A DNA stretch of 64,000 nucleotides, taken from Marthasterias glacialis (Eukaryota > Echinodermata > Asteroidea > Forcipulatida > Asteriidae). Below are positions 1 to 10,793 of the stretch, in pieces. Location: assembly GCA_911728455.2 (NCBI GenBank), contig OU452223.1, positions 4,052,174 through 4,116,173 on the forward strand. The letters run 5' to 3'. Below the pieces are notes generated by a model. That model had not been told where the DNA came from, did no database searches, and was given only the letters and a program-made list of their open reading frames with translations. The position numbers and the translations under genes were made by a program. Position 1 is the stretch's first letter; each line of letters starts with the position of its first letter.

Positions 1-770
1 TCCCAAGCTCCAATGGCAAGTGCCATAACAGCACTGTATAACTGGGAGATTGAGCGAGTGTGTCACAGCCTGTCTGCCTGTACAGGAACCCATCCCAAGC
101 CCCAGTGGCAAGTGCCATAACAGCACTGTATAACTGGGAGACTGAGCATTTGTGTCACAGCCTGTCTGCCTGTACAGGAACCCATCCCAAGCTCCAATGG
201 CAAGTGCCGTAACAGCACTGTATAACCGGGAGATTGAGCGAGTGTGTCACAGCCTGTCTGCCTGTACAGGAACCCATCCCAAGCTCCAATGACAAGTGCC
301 ATAACAGCACTGTATAACTGGGAGATTGAGCGAGTGTGTCACAGCCTGTCTGCCTGTACAGGAACCCATCCCAAGCCCCAGTGGCAAGTGCCATAACAGT
401 ACTGTATAACTGGGAGATTGAGCGAGTGTGTCACAGCCTGTCTGCCTGTACAGGAACCCATCCCAAGCTCCAATGGCAAGTGCCATAACAGCACTGTATA
501 ACCGGGAGATTGAGCGAGTGTGTCACAGCCTGTCTGCCTGTACAGGAACCCATCCCAAGCCCCAGTGGCAAGCGCCATAACAGCACTGTATAACCAGGAG
601 ATTGAGCGAGTGTGTCACAGCCTGTCTGCCTGTACAGGAACCCATCCCAAGCTCCAATGACAAGTGCCATAACAGCACTGTATAACTGGGAGACTGAGCG
701 AGTGTGTCACAGCCTGTCTGCCTGTACAGGAGCCCATCCCAAGCTCCAGTGGCAAATGCCATTGAGCTGG
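1..770. repeat. 92-bp tandem satellite array (about 8 copies)
   Basis: The block from the phrase cccaagctccaatggcaa to tacaggaacccat recurs every 92 bases with only scattered substitutions. The array is open at the left window edge, so the true copy number is unknown. The last copy breaks off near 750-770 and runs into the larger monomers described next. Those monomers also contain a single diverged copy of the 92-bp sequence (near 1165-1230, 3685-3750, 4200-4265 and 4765-4820), so this array is a local amplification of one part of the larger unit. Reading frames that run through it repeat with the same period and are not genes. Confidence 0.95.
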
Positions 771-3700
771 TAGGGAACGGTTGGTGAGAGGCTTTAATGG
801 TGGGCATTATGGGGCAGGAAAACTGGTTATGTATGCCCTGCCTGCTCTTCTCCGTTGGTTTTAAGTAGTCCAGCCATGGTAAGGATACAGACCAGGGGGC
901 TGAGGACACGTTTGGTTTGGTTTGGTTATCCCTGACCCCGACTGAGTGTCGGCCAGATGCCATGGCTGTTAGCCTGACAAACAGGAGGTAGTTTGACGGC
1001 GGGGATGTCGGCTCGTCTTATCTTTTTTTACGGAAAAAGCCAACGGTCAAGTCAGAAAACACTAATGGCCTAGGAACACCTGATGCTGGGGGAAAAGCAA
1101 ACATCGGCGGTGGTCTGGACGAGTGGATCATGCCCAACATCCTCAGAGCCCCACTCTGACCCATGAACAGCACTGTACACTAGGGAGATTGAGCGAGTGT
1201 GTCACAGCCTGACTGCGTGTATAGGAGCCCAAGTTGCAAAAGCCCTGGTAGGGAACGGCTTGCTGAGCGGCTTTCATGGTGGGTGTGATGGAGTTCGAGG
1301 AAGACTGACGGCGGGCACATTGGCTTTCTAAAGTGATTCAGAAGAAACTATTGGCCTACAAACACCCAATGCTGGGGGAAAATCTGACATTGTCACTGGT
1401 CTGGATGAGTGGGTCATGACCTATATCATCAGAGCACCACTCTGACCCATAAACAGCACTGTACACCCAGGAGATTGGCTTTGCAGGAGCTCGTCCCGAG
1501 ACCCTATGGTGAGTGCCATAGAGCCAGGAGGGAAAGATTGGTGAGTGGCTATCACGGTGGGTGTAACAGGGCACAGAAACAGGTTGTGTTTGCATTTTCT
1601 GCTCTTCTTCGTTTGTCTTGAGTAGTCCAGCCATGGTCAGGATACACACCATGGAATTATGAGTTTGGTTTGGTTGTCCCGGACCCAGCCTGGGTGTCGG
1701 CCAGATATCACGGCTGTTAGCAAGGTGGACATCAATGAACAGCTTGTAAAAACTCGCCCCTTGACACAGAGTGATTGAGGAGATGTTTCTTCCCCCTGCC
1801 TAAGTCACCTGATAAACACTCCAAACTGGAGGAAGATTGACAAACTCTCCAATCTCGACAAAAATTGATGGCAGCGACAACAGCTTGTTGTATCTTTTTT
1901 ACTGGAAAAATCCTCCGGTCAAAGCTCAAGACAATTCAGAAGACACTACTGGCTGAGAACTGCCAGTTGCTAAGAAAATCTGACACATACAGTGATCTGG
2001 ACGAATGGGACAAGTGGGTCGTGCCCGACATTGTATGAACCCCAACTCTGAATAATAACACCACTGTACACCAGGGAAATTGAGTTAGTGTGTCACAGTC
2101 TGGCTTGTGCCATGGGGCCCGTAAAGGTGCTGTGTTTTCCCTACCTACTCTTTTCTGTTGGTTGTGAAAAGTCTAGCCATGGTTAGGATACAAACCAGGG
2201 GAGCGAGTTTGCTTTGGTTGTCCCTTACCCCAACTGGTAGTCCAACCATGGTCAGGATAAAGACTAGGGGCTGAGGACGCATTTGCTTTGGTTGTCCCGT
2301 AACCCCAACTGGTAGTCCAGCCATGGTCAGGATAAAGACCAGGGGCTGAGGACTCATTTGCTTTGGTTGTCCCATAACCCCAACTGGTAGTCCAGCCATG
2401 GTCAAGATACCGGGGGCTGAGGACGAGTTTGCTTTGGTTGTCCCGGAACCCCAACTGGTAGTCCAGCCATGGTCAGGATAAAGACCGGGGGCTGAGGACG
2501 TGTTTGCTTTGGTTGTCCCGTAACCCCAAGTGGTAGTCCAGCCATGGTCAGGATAAAGACATGGGGCTGAGGACAAGTTTGCTTTGGTTGTCCCGTAACC
2601 CCAACTGGTAGTCCAGCCATGGTCAGGAAAAAGACCGGGGGCTGAGGACAAGTTTGCTTTGGTTGTCCCATAACCCCAACTGGTAGTCCAGCCATGGTCA
2701 GGAAAAAGACCGGGGGCTGAGGACGTGTTTGCTTTGGTTGTCCCATAACCCCAACTGGTAGTCCAGCCATGGTCAGGAAAAAGACCGGGGGCTGAGGACA
2801 AGTTTGCTTTGGTTGTCCCGTAACCCCAACTGGAAGTCCAGCCATGGTCAGGAAAAAGACCGGGGGCTGAGGACGAGTTTGCTTTGGTTGTCCCCTAACC
2901 CCAACTGGTAGTCCAGCCATGGTCAGGAAAAAGACCGGGGGCTGAGGACGTGTTTGCTTTGGTTGTCCCGTAACCCCAACTGGAAGTCCAGCCATGGTCA
3001 GGAAAAAGACCGGGGGCTGAGGACGAGTTTGCTTTGGTTGTCCCCTAACCCCAACTGGTAGTCCAGCCATGGTCAGGAAAAAGACCGGGGGCTGAGGACG
3101 TGTTTGCTTTGGTTGTCCCGTAACCCCAACTGGAAGTCCAGCCATGGTCAGGATAAAGACCAGGGGCTAAGGACAAGTTTGCTTTGGTTGTCCCGTAACC
3201 CCAACTGGTAGTCCAGCCATGGTCAGGATAAAGACCAGGGGCTAAGGACAAGTTTGCTTTGGTTGTCCCGTAACCCCAACTGGTAGTCCAGCCATGGTCA
3301 GGATAAAGACCACGGGCGGAGGACGAGTTTGCTTTGGTTGTCCCAGAACAATGTCTGTGTGTCGGACAGATACCATAGCCGTTATTGATGTGGATATAAA
3401 ACGGCCTGTACAAACTCGGTCCTTGACACACAGTGACGGTGGCAACGTATCTTCCCCCTGCCTGATTCGACTAACAAACTCTCTAAACTGGAGGAAGATT
3501 GACGGTGTGGAAGTCGGCTTGTCCTATCCTTTTTACAGGAAAAAGCCACCGGTCAAGTCTGAAGACAATTCAGAAGACACTATTAGCCTAGGAATGCCTG
3601 ATGCTGGGGAAAAATCCGAAATCGGCGATGGTCTGGACAAGTGGGTCATGCCCAACATTGTCAGAGCCCCACTCTGACCCATGAACAGCACTGTACACCC

Positions 3701-4915
3701 AGGAGATTGAGTGAGTGCATCAAAGCCTGTCTGCCTTCACCGGAGCCTTTCCCCAGCCCCATAACGAGTGCCACGGAGCATGGGCTGAACAGTTGATGAA
3801 CGGCATTCATGGTGGGTGTAACAAGGCCCATACCAAGGGCTTAGGATGAGTTTGCTTTGGTTGTCCCTGAACCTTGCCTGGATGTCAGCTAGATACCAGG
3901 GCCATTTAGCATAGCGGATATCAATGAACAGCCTGTACAAACTCAGCCCTTGACACACAGTGATGTTGACGATGTTTCTTCCCCTGCCTAATTTGCCTGA
4001 TAAACTCTCCAAACTGGAGGAAGAATGATGGCAAGGACATTGGATTGCCCTTTATTTTTATGAGAAAATCCACTGGTCAAGTCTGAAAGGACACCATTGG
4101 CCTAGGATTTCCTGATGCAGGGGGAAAATCAGACATCGACAGTTGTCCGGACGACTGGGTCATGCCCAACATCGTCAGAGCCCCACTCTGATCAATGAAT
4201 ATTGCTGTACACCCAGGAGATTGAGCGTGTGTCACAGCCTGTCTGCCTGTACAGGAGCTCATCGCGAGCCCCTGTAGCGAGTGCCATGGAGCAGGGAGGG
4301 AACTGTTTGTGAGCGGCTTCCATAGTGGGTGTAACGGGGCCAGGAAATGGGTCGTGTTTGCCCTGCCTACTCTTTTTCATTGGTTTTGAGTAGTACAGCC
4401 ATGGTCAAGATAAAAGCCAAAGCCAGGCCAGAGGGCTGAGGACGAGTTTGCTTTGGTTGTCCCTGAACCCTGCCTGGATGTCGGCTAGATACCATGGGCG
4501 TTAGCATGGTGGATATCAATGAGCAGCCTGTACAAACTCGGCCCTTGACACAAAGTGATGTTGAGAATGTTTCTTCCCCCTGCCTAACCTGCCTGACAAA
4601 CTCTCCAAACTGGAGGAAGTTTGACGGTGGGGAAAAGCCACCAATCAAGTCTGAAGACAATTCAGAAGACATTATTGGCCGATGCTGGGGGAAAATCTGA
4701 CATCAACTGTGGTCTGGACGAGTGGGTCACGCCCAACATCGTCAGAGCCCCACTCTGACCCATGAAAAGCACCGTACACCCAGGAGATTGAGTGTGTCAC
4801 AACCTGTCTGCCTTCTCAGGAGCCACTCCATTGCCCCCATGGAGAGACGAAAGGGAATGTTTTTTCAGCAGCGATTATGTTGGGTGTAACTGGGCCCGGA
4901 AAACGGGTCGTGTTT
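771..4915. repeat. compound satellite of irregular 0.3-0.6 kb monomers
   Basis: Landmarks recur in fixed order: gtagggaacgg / gcggctttcatggtgggtg / tagtccagccatggtcagga / gtttgctttggttgtccc / atcaatgaacagcctgtacaaact / ccaaactggaggaag / gatgctgggggaaaatc / gtctggacgagtgggtcatgcccaacat / cagagccccactctgacccatgaacagcactgtacac. Monomers begin near 770, 1165, 1465, 2060, 3690, 4215 and 4765. The second lacks its centre, the fourth is enlarged by a 75-bp array, and the last is cut off near 4915. No conserved reading frame survives from copy to copy, so I treat it as satellite DNA rather than a gene family. Confidence is high for the repeat structure and moderate for exact monomer ends. Confidence 0.88.
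2165..3345. repeat. 75-bp tandem array nested in one satellite monomer (about 15-16 copies)
   Basis: The motif tagtccagccatggtcagg recurs at intervals of 75 bases (for example near 2310, 2385, 2460, 2608, 2683, 2758, 2908, 3058, 3208 and 3283). Because 75 is a multiple of three, a 25-residue periodic reading frame stays open on the minus strand for over 200 codons. The other minus-strand frames are also open, as expected of a repeat rather than a protein. Within the array, alternating variants (aagaccggggg versus aagaccagggg, and tggaagtcc versus tggtagtcc) repeat about every 150 bases near 2830-3140, which suggests recent two-unit duplications. Confidence 0.93.
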
Positions 4916-5720
4916 GCAAGTCAAGAAGCCATTTTTAATAAGAAATCTTACTAATACATGGTGTAAAGCACATATCTGACAGAGCTGTACCATATCGCGC
5001 GCTTAGAAAAGGAGGGAGATATTGTAGCACTCATGCCATGGGGCCTTGAGGGTAGATAAGTAGAGGGCGCTATTGTACCTGCCAGCTGGCAAATATGAAT
5101 AAGTAGTGGCTCTAAAAGTATTAGAGTGACGTAGACACAATGTATACTTATTTTTCGGCTAAATTTCTACATAAAAGTTACTGTATATACAATTTATAAT
5201 GTTTGACATCACAAATAGTAAGGCAGAACATGAAAAACATGCAGAACATGCACAACATGCAGAACAATAAAAATAAAAGTATTTTATAAGTGCACCATTG
5301 CAAGCATTTTTGTTTGATCAGTATTTTGCCAATATCATCCTGGTAAGGTTAGTCTAAAGCAGGGCCACCACGAGCAGGTCCCAGGATACCAGCCCCACAC
5401 GCTTTCTAGCATCGTCAGAGCCATTACACCCACCTTTCGGCAGGGTCCGGTCCGCCACCCCAAGGCGAACCCCAAGGCAGTCCCCTAGCTGTAGTAACGC
5501 GGTCCACTAGCCCCACGGCCATGACTAGGGACTACTGCCGTTTGCCAACCATTTGTGATCACACCAGCACCATGCTCCCCCGGTAGAGCAGCCTGATGCA
5601 TCTTTAAGATCAACATCCAGCTATCACCCTGGCCGGCAGTAGGACCCCAAATGCCACGTGCAAATGTCCAGGTCCCTTTATTATTTCGGAATTTCCCGTG
5701 TTGTACCACCATCGATTCCG
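4916..5720. other. unique DNA between satellites; no gene seen
   Basis: The satellite stops near 4915. A short run of about 9-base repeats (gaacatgca variants) lies at 5226-5270. The stretch 5340-5660 is clearly more GC-rich than its surroundings. It has an open minus-strand frame but no recognisable domain or splice structure. Confidence 0.5.
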
Positions 5721-5860
5721 AATCGCATCTCCGCACCACCAATCGAACGTCCGCACCACCAATCGTATCTCCGCACAACCAATCGTATTTTCGCACAACC
5801 AATCGAATCTCCGCACCACCAATCGTATCTCCGCACCACCAATCGTATCTCCGCACCACC
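5721..5860. repeat. 20-bp tandem minisatellite, 7 copies
   Basis: Seven exact-length units of the form aatcgtatctccgcaccacc lie end to end. Variants are confined to positions 6-11 and 16-17 of the unit. Reading frames stay open on both strands across the array because the unit lacks stop codons, so the 70-130 codon frames here are by-products of the repeat. Confidence 0.97.
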
Positions 5861-6126
5861 AAGGCTCTAAGATCGCGTATGTGCTTGCTTGCAATGGTGT
5901 ACTTATTTACAAGATATAAACTGTATAGTGCTGCTAAAACAGCCCACTATACGACGATTACAGAAAACATCAAAACATTAAACTTACACATCTACAATAT
6001 CTTACATTTGAAGACAACAAATTCCTTGGTTGTTCATTCTTGATCCCTTGATGAACTGCTCGGATGTCTTGATGATACTGATGTTTAGATACACGTTGCT
6101 CTCCTTGATACCCAGTAGCCTTCAAG

Positions 6127-6219
6127 ATGTCAGTAGAGGAGCTTCCCTATGCGCTTGATCTCAGGGGACTATTAGCTACATCTCCGGCTCTGAAAGGTCA
6201 AGTTTACAGTTACAGAATT
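6127..6219 (+). CDS. candidate first coding exon, unknown protein
   Basis: An ATG in a fair initiation context (A at -3) opens 31 codons reading MSVEELPYALDLRGLLAT and ending KGQVYSYRI. The frame meets a splice donor, ATT|GTAAGC, at phase 0. The frame then runs on into AT-rich low-complexity sequence that looks intronic. I do not recognise the protein. No matching acceptor exon was identified; candidate plus-strand exons near 10.0-10.5 kb could belong to the same transcript, but nothing shows this. It may be a chance frame. Confidence 0.25.
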
Positions 6220-6799
6220 GTAAGCAACAATTTTAATGTGCAAAATCCCTTGTACTGGTGGTTAAAAACTAATAAGGACCCCCTCCCAAGTTATAGTAGT
6301 TTTTTAGAGTGCGAAAAGTTATCATTTCTTTTTTTACCTGATTTGTTGGTTGTAAACCATTACGTTTGCTGTAGTTTGTTTTTGAAGCTTTGAACATATT
6401 TTTTTTTCATCTTCTTCTTTCTGTTATCTATTCAGGGGAGGTATTTTAAGCTTAATGATCTCATACCTCTTTTTTCAAATCAATCACCACTTTAAAAATA
6501 CAAAATCGATTGATGCACCTTTTGAAAGCCAGAAAAATTGTGAAAAACATTTTGCTTACAAAAAGGACTTTTTTGTTGCCTTTACTCCTAAAGATGCTGC
6601 AATTTTCAACTTGTACATTTTCTGTTGTGTTTAATCTGCTTATGTAACTGGTTTTCTTAAAGAGGACACAAATTGTGCAGTGACAGTATTTACACAAGTA
6701 CTAAATTGAGTAAATGTATTTAGCTTTAATCTTAAAAAGGTCAAATGAATTCCCAATAGTTATGATTACACAATTTAAGCAAGATACATACAAAGGAGA
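6220..6799. other. AT-rich non-coding stretch
   Basis: Long T and A runs and stop codons occur in all frames. No domain, RNA gene or repeat was recognised. Confidence 0.5.
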
Positions 6800-6876
6800 G
6801 TGCAGCTCCTATATCTTAGCCTGGTCTTGGAGATCTACTTGTTGACTGCTAGATCTCTTTGAGATGCCAACCCTTT
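6800..6876 (-). pseudogene. degenerate exon copy, module copy 5
   Basis: This is the most diverged copy. It has the acceptor tgttgcag and the longer start seen in copy 3, but a one-base difference shifts the frame. The donor position reads ctcctttgtatg with no GT at the expected site. Confidence 0.3.
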
Positions 6877-7534
6877 CTGCAACACAAACAATTTGCAAAA
6901 TTTAGTGTTTTAACCAGGTGGCACTTGGAGACCTGTTAGCATGCATGTCCCCCTGCCTGGAAACAGAAGACATGTAAAGGTGCCACTGTGTAATTTCGGA
7001 TCACCGGAGCAATGTCGTCCGGATGTTCCACTGCTGAGCATGCGCACAACACAAGAAACTAAAAAGGTCTTGAATACTTTTTGGTTATTGAGAGGCAGTT
7101 TTTGTGTAATCCTCAATTCTAGACATTTGTCCTTTTGTTCCAAGAAGAGGATTACGGTACATCGAGAGGCTTCCACTGTTGTTTATTCATTGAAAGCAGC
7201 AAGAAAACAGATGGAGGAAATCAAGCATATCAGGAATATTGTTATTGTTGCAATCAAAATAAGCAACAGTAATTCTGGGGGGACACTTCAAATGCAGTTC
7301 TCTTGAGGATTGGTGCTGGTATGAATGTATAATCAGTGAGCTCTCACAATAAAACTGATCTAGCAAAGTACAGACCAAAATTTGAATATCAAAAGCTAAG
7401 AGTTTGTATTGATCTTTATGTTTAACATGAAGCACCCATATAAGGGACTCCCTCCCCCCCCCCCCCAAAAAAAAAAAAAGAAGAAAAAGAAAAAAATCAA
7501 AACCTGCCTGTCAACTCTGAAATGATTGCCAAAC

Positions 7535-7593
7535 AGTTCCTTCATCATAGGCTGGTCTTGGACATCTACTTGTTGACGGGTAGATGGCTTTTT
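7535..7593 (-). pseudogene. degenerate exon copy, module copy 4
   Basis: Acceptor and first 50 or so bases match copy 1 closely, with the same open frames. After GAAGGAACTG the sequence diverges and no matching donor is present. A weak donor-like AG|GT lies farther on, at cag|gttttg. Confidence 0.3.
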
Positions 7594-7989
7594 CTGAAAC
7601 ACAAACAAATCGAACAATTTGCTACATTTAGTGTTTTGAAAGCAGCAAACAATGGTTGCAGGAACTTATCAGGGATAGTTTGATTGTTGCAATCAAAATA
7701 TGCAACAATAATTCAGGGGGGCATCAAAATGCCTGACACAGTTCTTTTTAAGATTTGTGTTTGTATGCACTTCATTAATCTGTGAGCTAGCATTTTGTTT
7801 TTATATTTGTGTTTAACATGAAGCAACTTTATCAGGGACTTCCTCGACCCCACCCCTCCCCCCCCCCAAAAAAAAAAACAAACAAACAAACAAACAGCAA
7901 AAACAACTGAACAGCCCTGCCTGTCAACTCATATTGCCCAACATCAAACAAATATCTCCATTTGGGACCAGGATTAAACATTAAAAGTA

Positions 7990-8069
7990 TACTGCAGCTT
8001 CTTTATCACAGGCTGGTTTTGGACATCTACTTGTTGACGGGTAGATCTCTTCGGAGAATCTAAGCCTTT
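7990..8069 (-). pseudogene. degenerate exon copy, module copy 3
   Basis: The acceptor (tgttgcag) is intact and the block has a 15-base, in-frame longer start than copies 1 and 2. The frame reading EEIYPSTSRCPKPACDKE remains open. The donor region has been lost: where copies 1 and 2 have AAAAG|GT, this copy passes straight to tatacttttaatgttt. Confidence 0.3.
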
Positions 8070-8471
8070 CTGCAACACAAATAATTTGCATCATTTAGTG
8101 TTTTAGGACACAAACTTTCATTAAAACAGTTCGATTCAGATAAACTAGCTTGTAACTGAGAATTTTTTTCTTCATACTGACAATCAAAAAATAAGTGAAG
8201 AAAACCAGCAGTGATTCAGTAAAACAATGTTTGAAGGAACTCATGCATATCAGGATCATTTTGATCATTGCAATAAAAACATAAGAACAGGAAATCTGGG
8301 GGGAAGTCAAATGCCCGAAACACTTCTCTTGAGGATTGTGCGGATATGAACTTTATACTAATCAGTGAGCTCTCAGAATGAAACTTATCTAGCAAATGAC
8401 ACATTTGACTTAAAATTTGTATTTAACATGAAGCATCTTTAAAAAAACACAAAAACTTTTAGTGAGTTTAC

Positions 8472-8549
8472 CTTTTATTGGAGAGTGCAGTTCCTCTATC
8501 ATATAAGCTGGTCTTGGACATCTACTTGTTGGCGGGTAGATGGCTTTTT
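8472..8549 (-). CDS. candidate internal exon, module copy 2
   Basis: This is a 78-base copy of the same exon block with acceptor ttcag and donor AAAAG|GTAAAC. It has two extra bases in the segment after CCAAGACCAGC, which put a stop in the frame that reads QQVDVQDQ but leave the frame reading IYPPTSRCPRPAY open. It therefore favours the second frame if the block is coding at all. Confidence 0.22.
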
Positions 8550-8719
8550 CTGAAATGATTACCAAACAACACACAAATACCTTCAAATAAATTGTACTGC
8601 TGCAAAAAACTGACACTGACACTAATTTCTTATTAATCAAGATTTCAAATAAACATTCTTCACAATAATTACAGAGATCCATTTGGGACCAGGGGTAAAT
8701 ATTAAAAGAATGTTGTTAC

Positions 8720-8795
8720 CTTTTACTTGAGAGTGCAGTTCCTTCATTATAGGCTGGTCTTGGACATCTACTTGTTGACGGGTAGATGGCTTTTT
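8720..8795 (-). CDS. candidate internal exon, module copy 1
   Basis: This copy has a canonical acceptor (ttcag at the high-coordinate side) and donor (AAAAG|GTAACA), giving a 76-base exon. Two frames are open: one reads KKPSTRQQVDVQDQP, the other EKAIYPSTSRCPRPAYNEG. Seventy-six bases is not a multiple of three, so neighbouring copies of this length could not be spliced together without changing frame. That would suit mutually exclusive use or non-function. No protein family is recognised. Confidence 0.25.
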
Positions 8796-9705
8796 CTGAA
8801 ACACAAATAAATCACAAAATTTGCGATATTTAGTGTTTTGAAAACAGCAAACAATGGTTGCAGGAACTTATGCTCATCAGGGATATGAGTAATTTAGGGG
8901 GGGAGGTCAAATGCCTGCAATAGTTCTCTTTAAGATTGGTGCTGGTATGAACTTCATTAATCAGAGAGCTCTCAGACTGAAAATGAATGAATCTGTAGCA
9001 ATTGACACATGAAAATTTAGGTTACAAAAAGCTAAGAATTTGCATTGATATATGTGTTTAATATGAAAAATCTTAATGGACTTTCCCAAAATCTTTAACC
9101 CCCCCCCAAAAAAAACAGACTTGCAACTCTGAAATTATTGCCAAACATACAACCTTATGTGAATAAATTAGAATGCTACAAGAAAAACACTTCGCCTTAT
9201 TCCAGTCTTTCCATTCATCACCTTCACAGAATCATACAACTTTGCCAAAATAAAGACTCAAAAACAACAATCTGTTGAATGCAGAATCAGGAAATATATC
9301 AAAGGCAAACGAAACATTTGACCATCTAGTGAAGAAAGTATCAGAACATGCGAAATTTTGTTCCCCCCCCCCCCCACTTTTATCTGGTCAGCTGTACATT
9401 TCAAGAGGCCTGTATGATTTGACAAACCCGAGATTTGTGTAATATTTTCAAAAGAATCTTAACAGTTTCATACCAGCAGGTTCCTTAATATTTTTCATTA
9501 GCCCGTAGGGCTACCTAAAAAGCAAGTTTGACTAGCCCTTTGTGTTTGTACACCGGGCTAGTGACTAAACTGAGTCCCACAGATATGTTTCCCCAGTGTG
9601 GTTGGTCATGTCTTTTTAACTATAGTTAAATCTCAAGACCTGTGAAGGTTGAAGGTGTTATTACAATTAGCTACAGGGTAGCAAATTTTATTAGTTTCAA
9701 CTCAC

Positions 9706-9721
9706 CATGATCGTATCTCAT
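9706..9721 (-). CDS. possible first coding exon upstream of the exon array
   Basis: On the minus strand ATGAGATACGATCATG is followed by a strong donor, GTGAGT (complement of 9700-9705). Splicing to copy 1 of the exon array would keep the frame that reads EKAIYPSTSRCP open. The alternative upstream Met in another frame would create a stop at that junction. This is only a consistency argument; an exon this short could easily be chance. Confidence 0.15.
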
Positions 9722-10025
9722 CACATCCTCTCCCTGTCTCAGACTTCATCACCCAAGTGTCTGTATTTAATTTGTTAAGACATCTTGACTGTCAGAGCTG
9801 ACTACCAAGATTATCCCTGTCAGCTGGAAGTGAAAAGGAAATTTTAGAATGGATCATTAAGGCAGCTTCCCTTGAGAAGAAGCAAAGATAAAACAAAACA
9901 CCTGTTGAGTATTGATACTATTAAGAGAATAGAGATTAACAGCAACAATCTCATTATTTCACTCATTGACTTCATTCAAGAGATTGTCTCAACTATGAGG
10001 ACCGTTTTTCCAATTTGTGTCTCAG

Positions 10026-10102
10026 CCAGACAAAAGCTTCAAGTGGAAGGCAGTCTTCAGGAATGTCTGTACTTCACAAAAGAAGGGTACACTCATTCTA
10101 AG
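10026..10102 (+). CDS. candidate internal exon, unknown protein
   Basis: The acceptor has a good pyrimidine tract (tttttccaatttgtgtctcag). The 77-base exon reads RQKLQVEGSLQECLYFTKEG and ends THSK at AAG|GTTTGA, phase 0. The next acceptor, at 10250, begins an open frame in the same phase, so the two join without a frame change. The preceding exon was not identified. No family is recognised. Confidence 0.28.
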
Positions 10103-10250
10103 GTTTGAAAAGTTATTGAATTTCTTTTGGAAGACATACCATGTGGTCAATACCATGTCATTTTAACATGTCTGGACACCGGCTGCAGTGCTTTTTATCA
10201 ATTTTTTATCAAATTGTAAACTTGAAACTGTTTTAAAGTTTTTTGTTCAG

Positions 10251-10460
10251 ATAGTTTTCAAAAATATAGAAAATCAAACTTCTCCATCATCCATCGGGAA
10301 TCCAAATTACCAGGGCTTGCTTCCCATCATTGCAATGTTTCTCTGTCATGTGATGGTAGGATTTGAGGAGGGGTACATCTTCTGCTCAGAGGGCAGCTCC
10401 AGCATTGCATTCCCCTTCACAGTGACTACACTGAGTGATGACAGCCTGCAAAGTATCTAA
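10251..10460 (+). CDS. candidate terminal exon with stop codon
   Basis: It follows acceptor gttttttgttcag and runs 70 codons, including GLLPIIAMFLCHVMVG and EGYIFCSEGSSSIAFPF, to TAA at 10458-10460. A polyadenylation signal AATAAA lies 34 bases after the stop. The composition is richer in GC than the flanks. The upstream candidate exon ends in the compatible phase with an intron of 148 bases. I do not recognise the protein. The hydrophobic middle could be a buried helix or a membrane segment. Confidence 0.32.
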   Translation: MVFKNIENQTSPSSIGNPNYQGLLPIIAMFLCHVMVGFEEGYIFCSEGSSSIAFPFTVTTLSDDSLQSI

Positions 10461-10493
10461 CAGAAAAATGTCTTTTAAAGATGACTACTGAAA

Positions 10494-10499
10494 AATAAA
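10494..10499 (+). terminator. putative polyadenylation signal AATAAA
   Basis: A canonical hexamer lies 34 bases past the stop codon of the candidate terminal exon. In DNA this AT-rich the hexamer is common by chance, so it counts only together with that exon. Confidence 0.3.
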
Positions 10500-10604
10500 T
10501 CAGTTTTTAACCACGTCATACTTGGTGTGAAATTAGACATCCAGACCCAATGGTTTGCTTACTGCGTAATTCTGTGCTTACAGTTATCATTCTCTGCTAA
10601 CAGG

Positions 10605-10793
10605 GTAAGCGCCCAATTTCTGCCCAAGCTGCATATAAGTGAAGAATGCTTAGTAATGTGATGTACATATGCACACAAGCAAACATTTATTGCTGCTTCT
10701 GAAATACGCTTACGTTAAGCACAGATTTTTCTGGTTTCGTAAGCGTTGATTCAGTTTCACTAACAGTAAGCAGAGCCATGAAATTGGGCCCTA
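10605..10793. mobile_element. MITE-like element with CCCAATTTC terminal inverted repeats
   Basis: The ends read gtaagcgcccaatttctgcc and, inverted from the right, agggcccaatttcatggc. The interior and the left flank are full of gcttac/gtaagc motifs in both orientations (10553-10780), as is usual for the GGGCCCAATTTCAT family I remember from echinoderm and other marine invertebrate genomes. There is no coding capacity, so it would be mobilised only in trans. The exact left end is uncertain and may lie farther left. Confidence 0.6.

Larger units (their letters stand above)
6800..8995 (-). repeat. five-copy direct tandem duplication of an exon-plus-intron module
   Basis: Five blocks share, on the minus strand, a pyrimidine-rich acceptor (tttgtgtttcag or tttgtgttgcag) followed by a conserved exon-like segment. 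The segments begin (minus strand) at 6876, 7593, 8069, 8549 and 8795. Four copies of a second block of about 160 bases, marked by gagctcactgatta and caatcctcaagagaa on the minus strand, lie at about 7188-7350, 7645-7800, 8216-8370 and 8850-8990. Most copies also carry a C-run/A-run tract. Spacing between exon starts is 717, 476, 480 and 246 bases, so copies have been trimmed unequally. The array may be an amplified piece of a minus-strand gene or a decaying repeat family. Confidence 0.8.

Noticed and set aside
63..963. Plus- and minus-strand frames of 79-146 codons in the first kilobase
   Set aside because: They recur every 92 bases with the same peptide and are products of the tandem repeat.
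2145..3145. Minus-strand frames of 218 and 247 codons with 25-residue periodic peptides
   Set aside because: The 75-bp unit keeps several frames open at once. There is no start, splice or domain evidence, and substitutions do not favour one frame.
5485..6043. Frames of 70-130 codons on both strands around the 20-bp array
   Set aside because: The array itself supplies the open frames; flanking parts show no domain.
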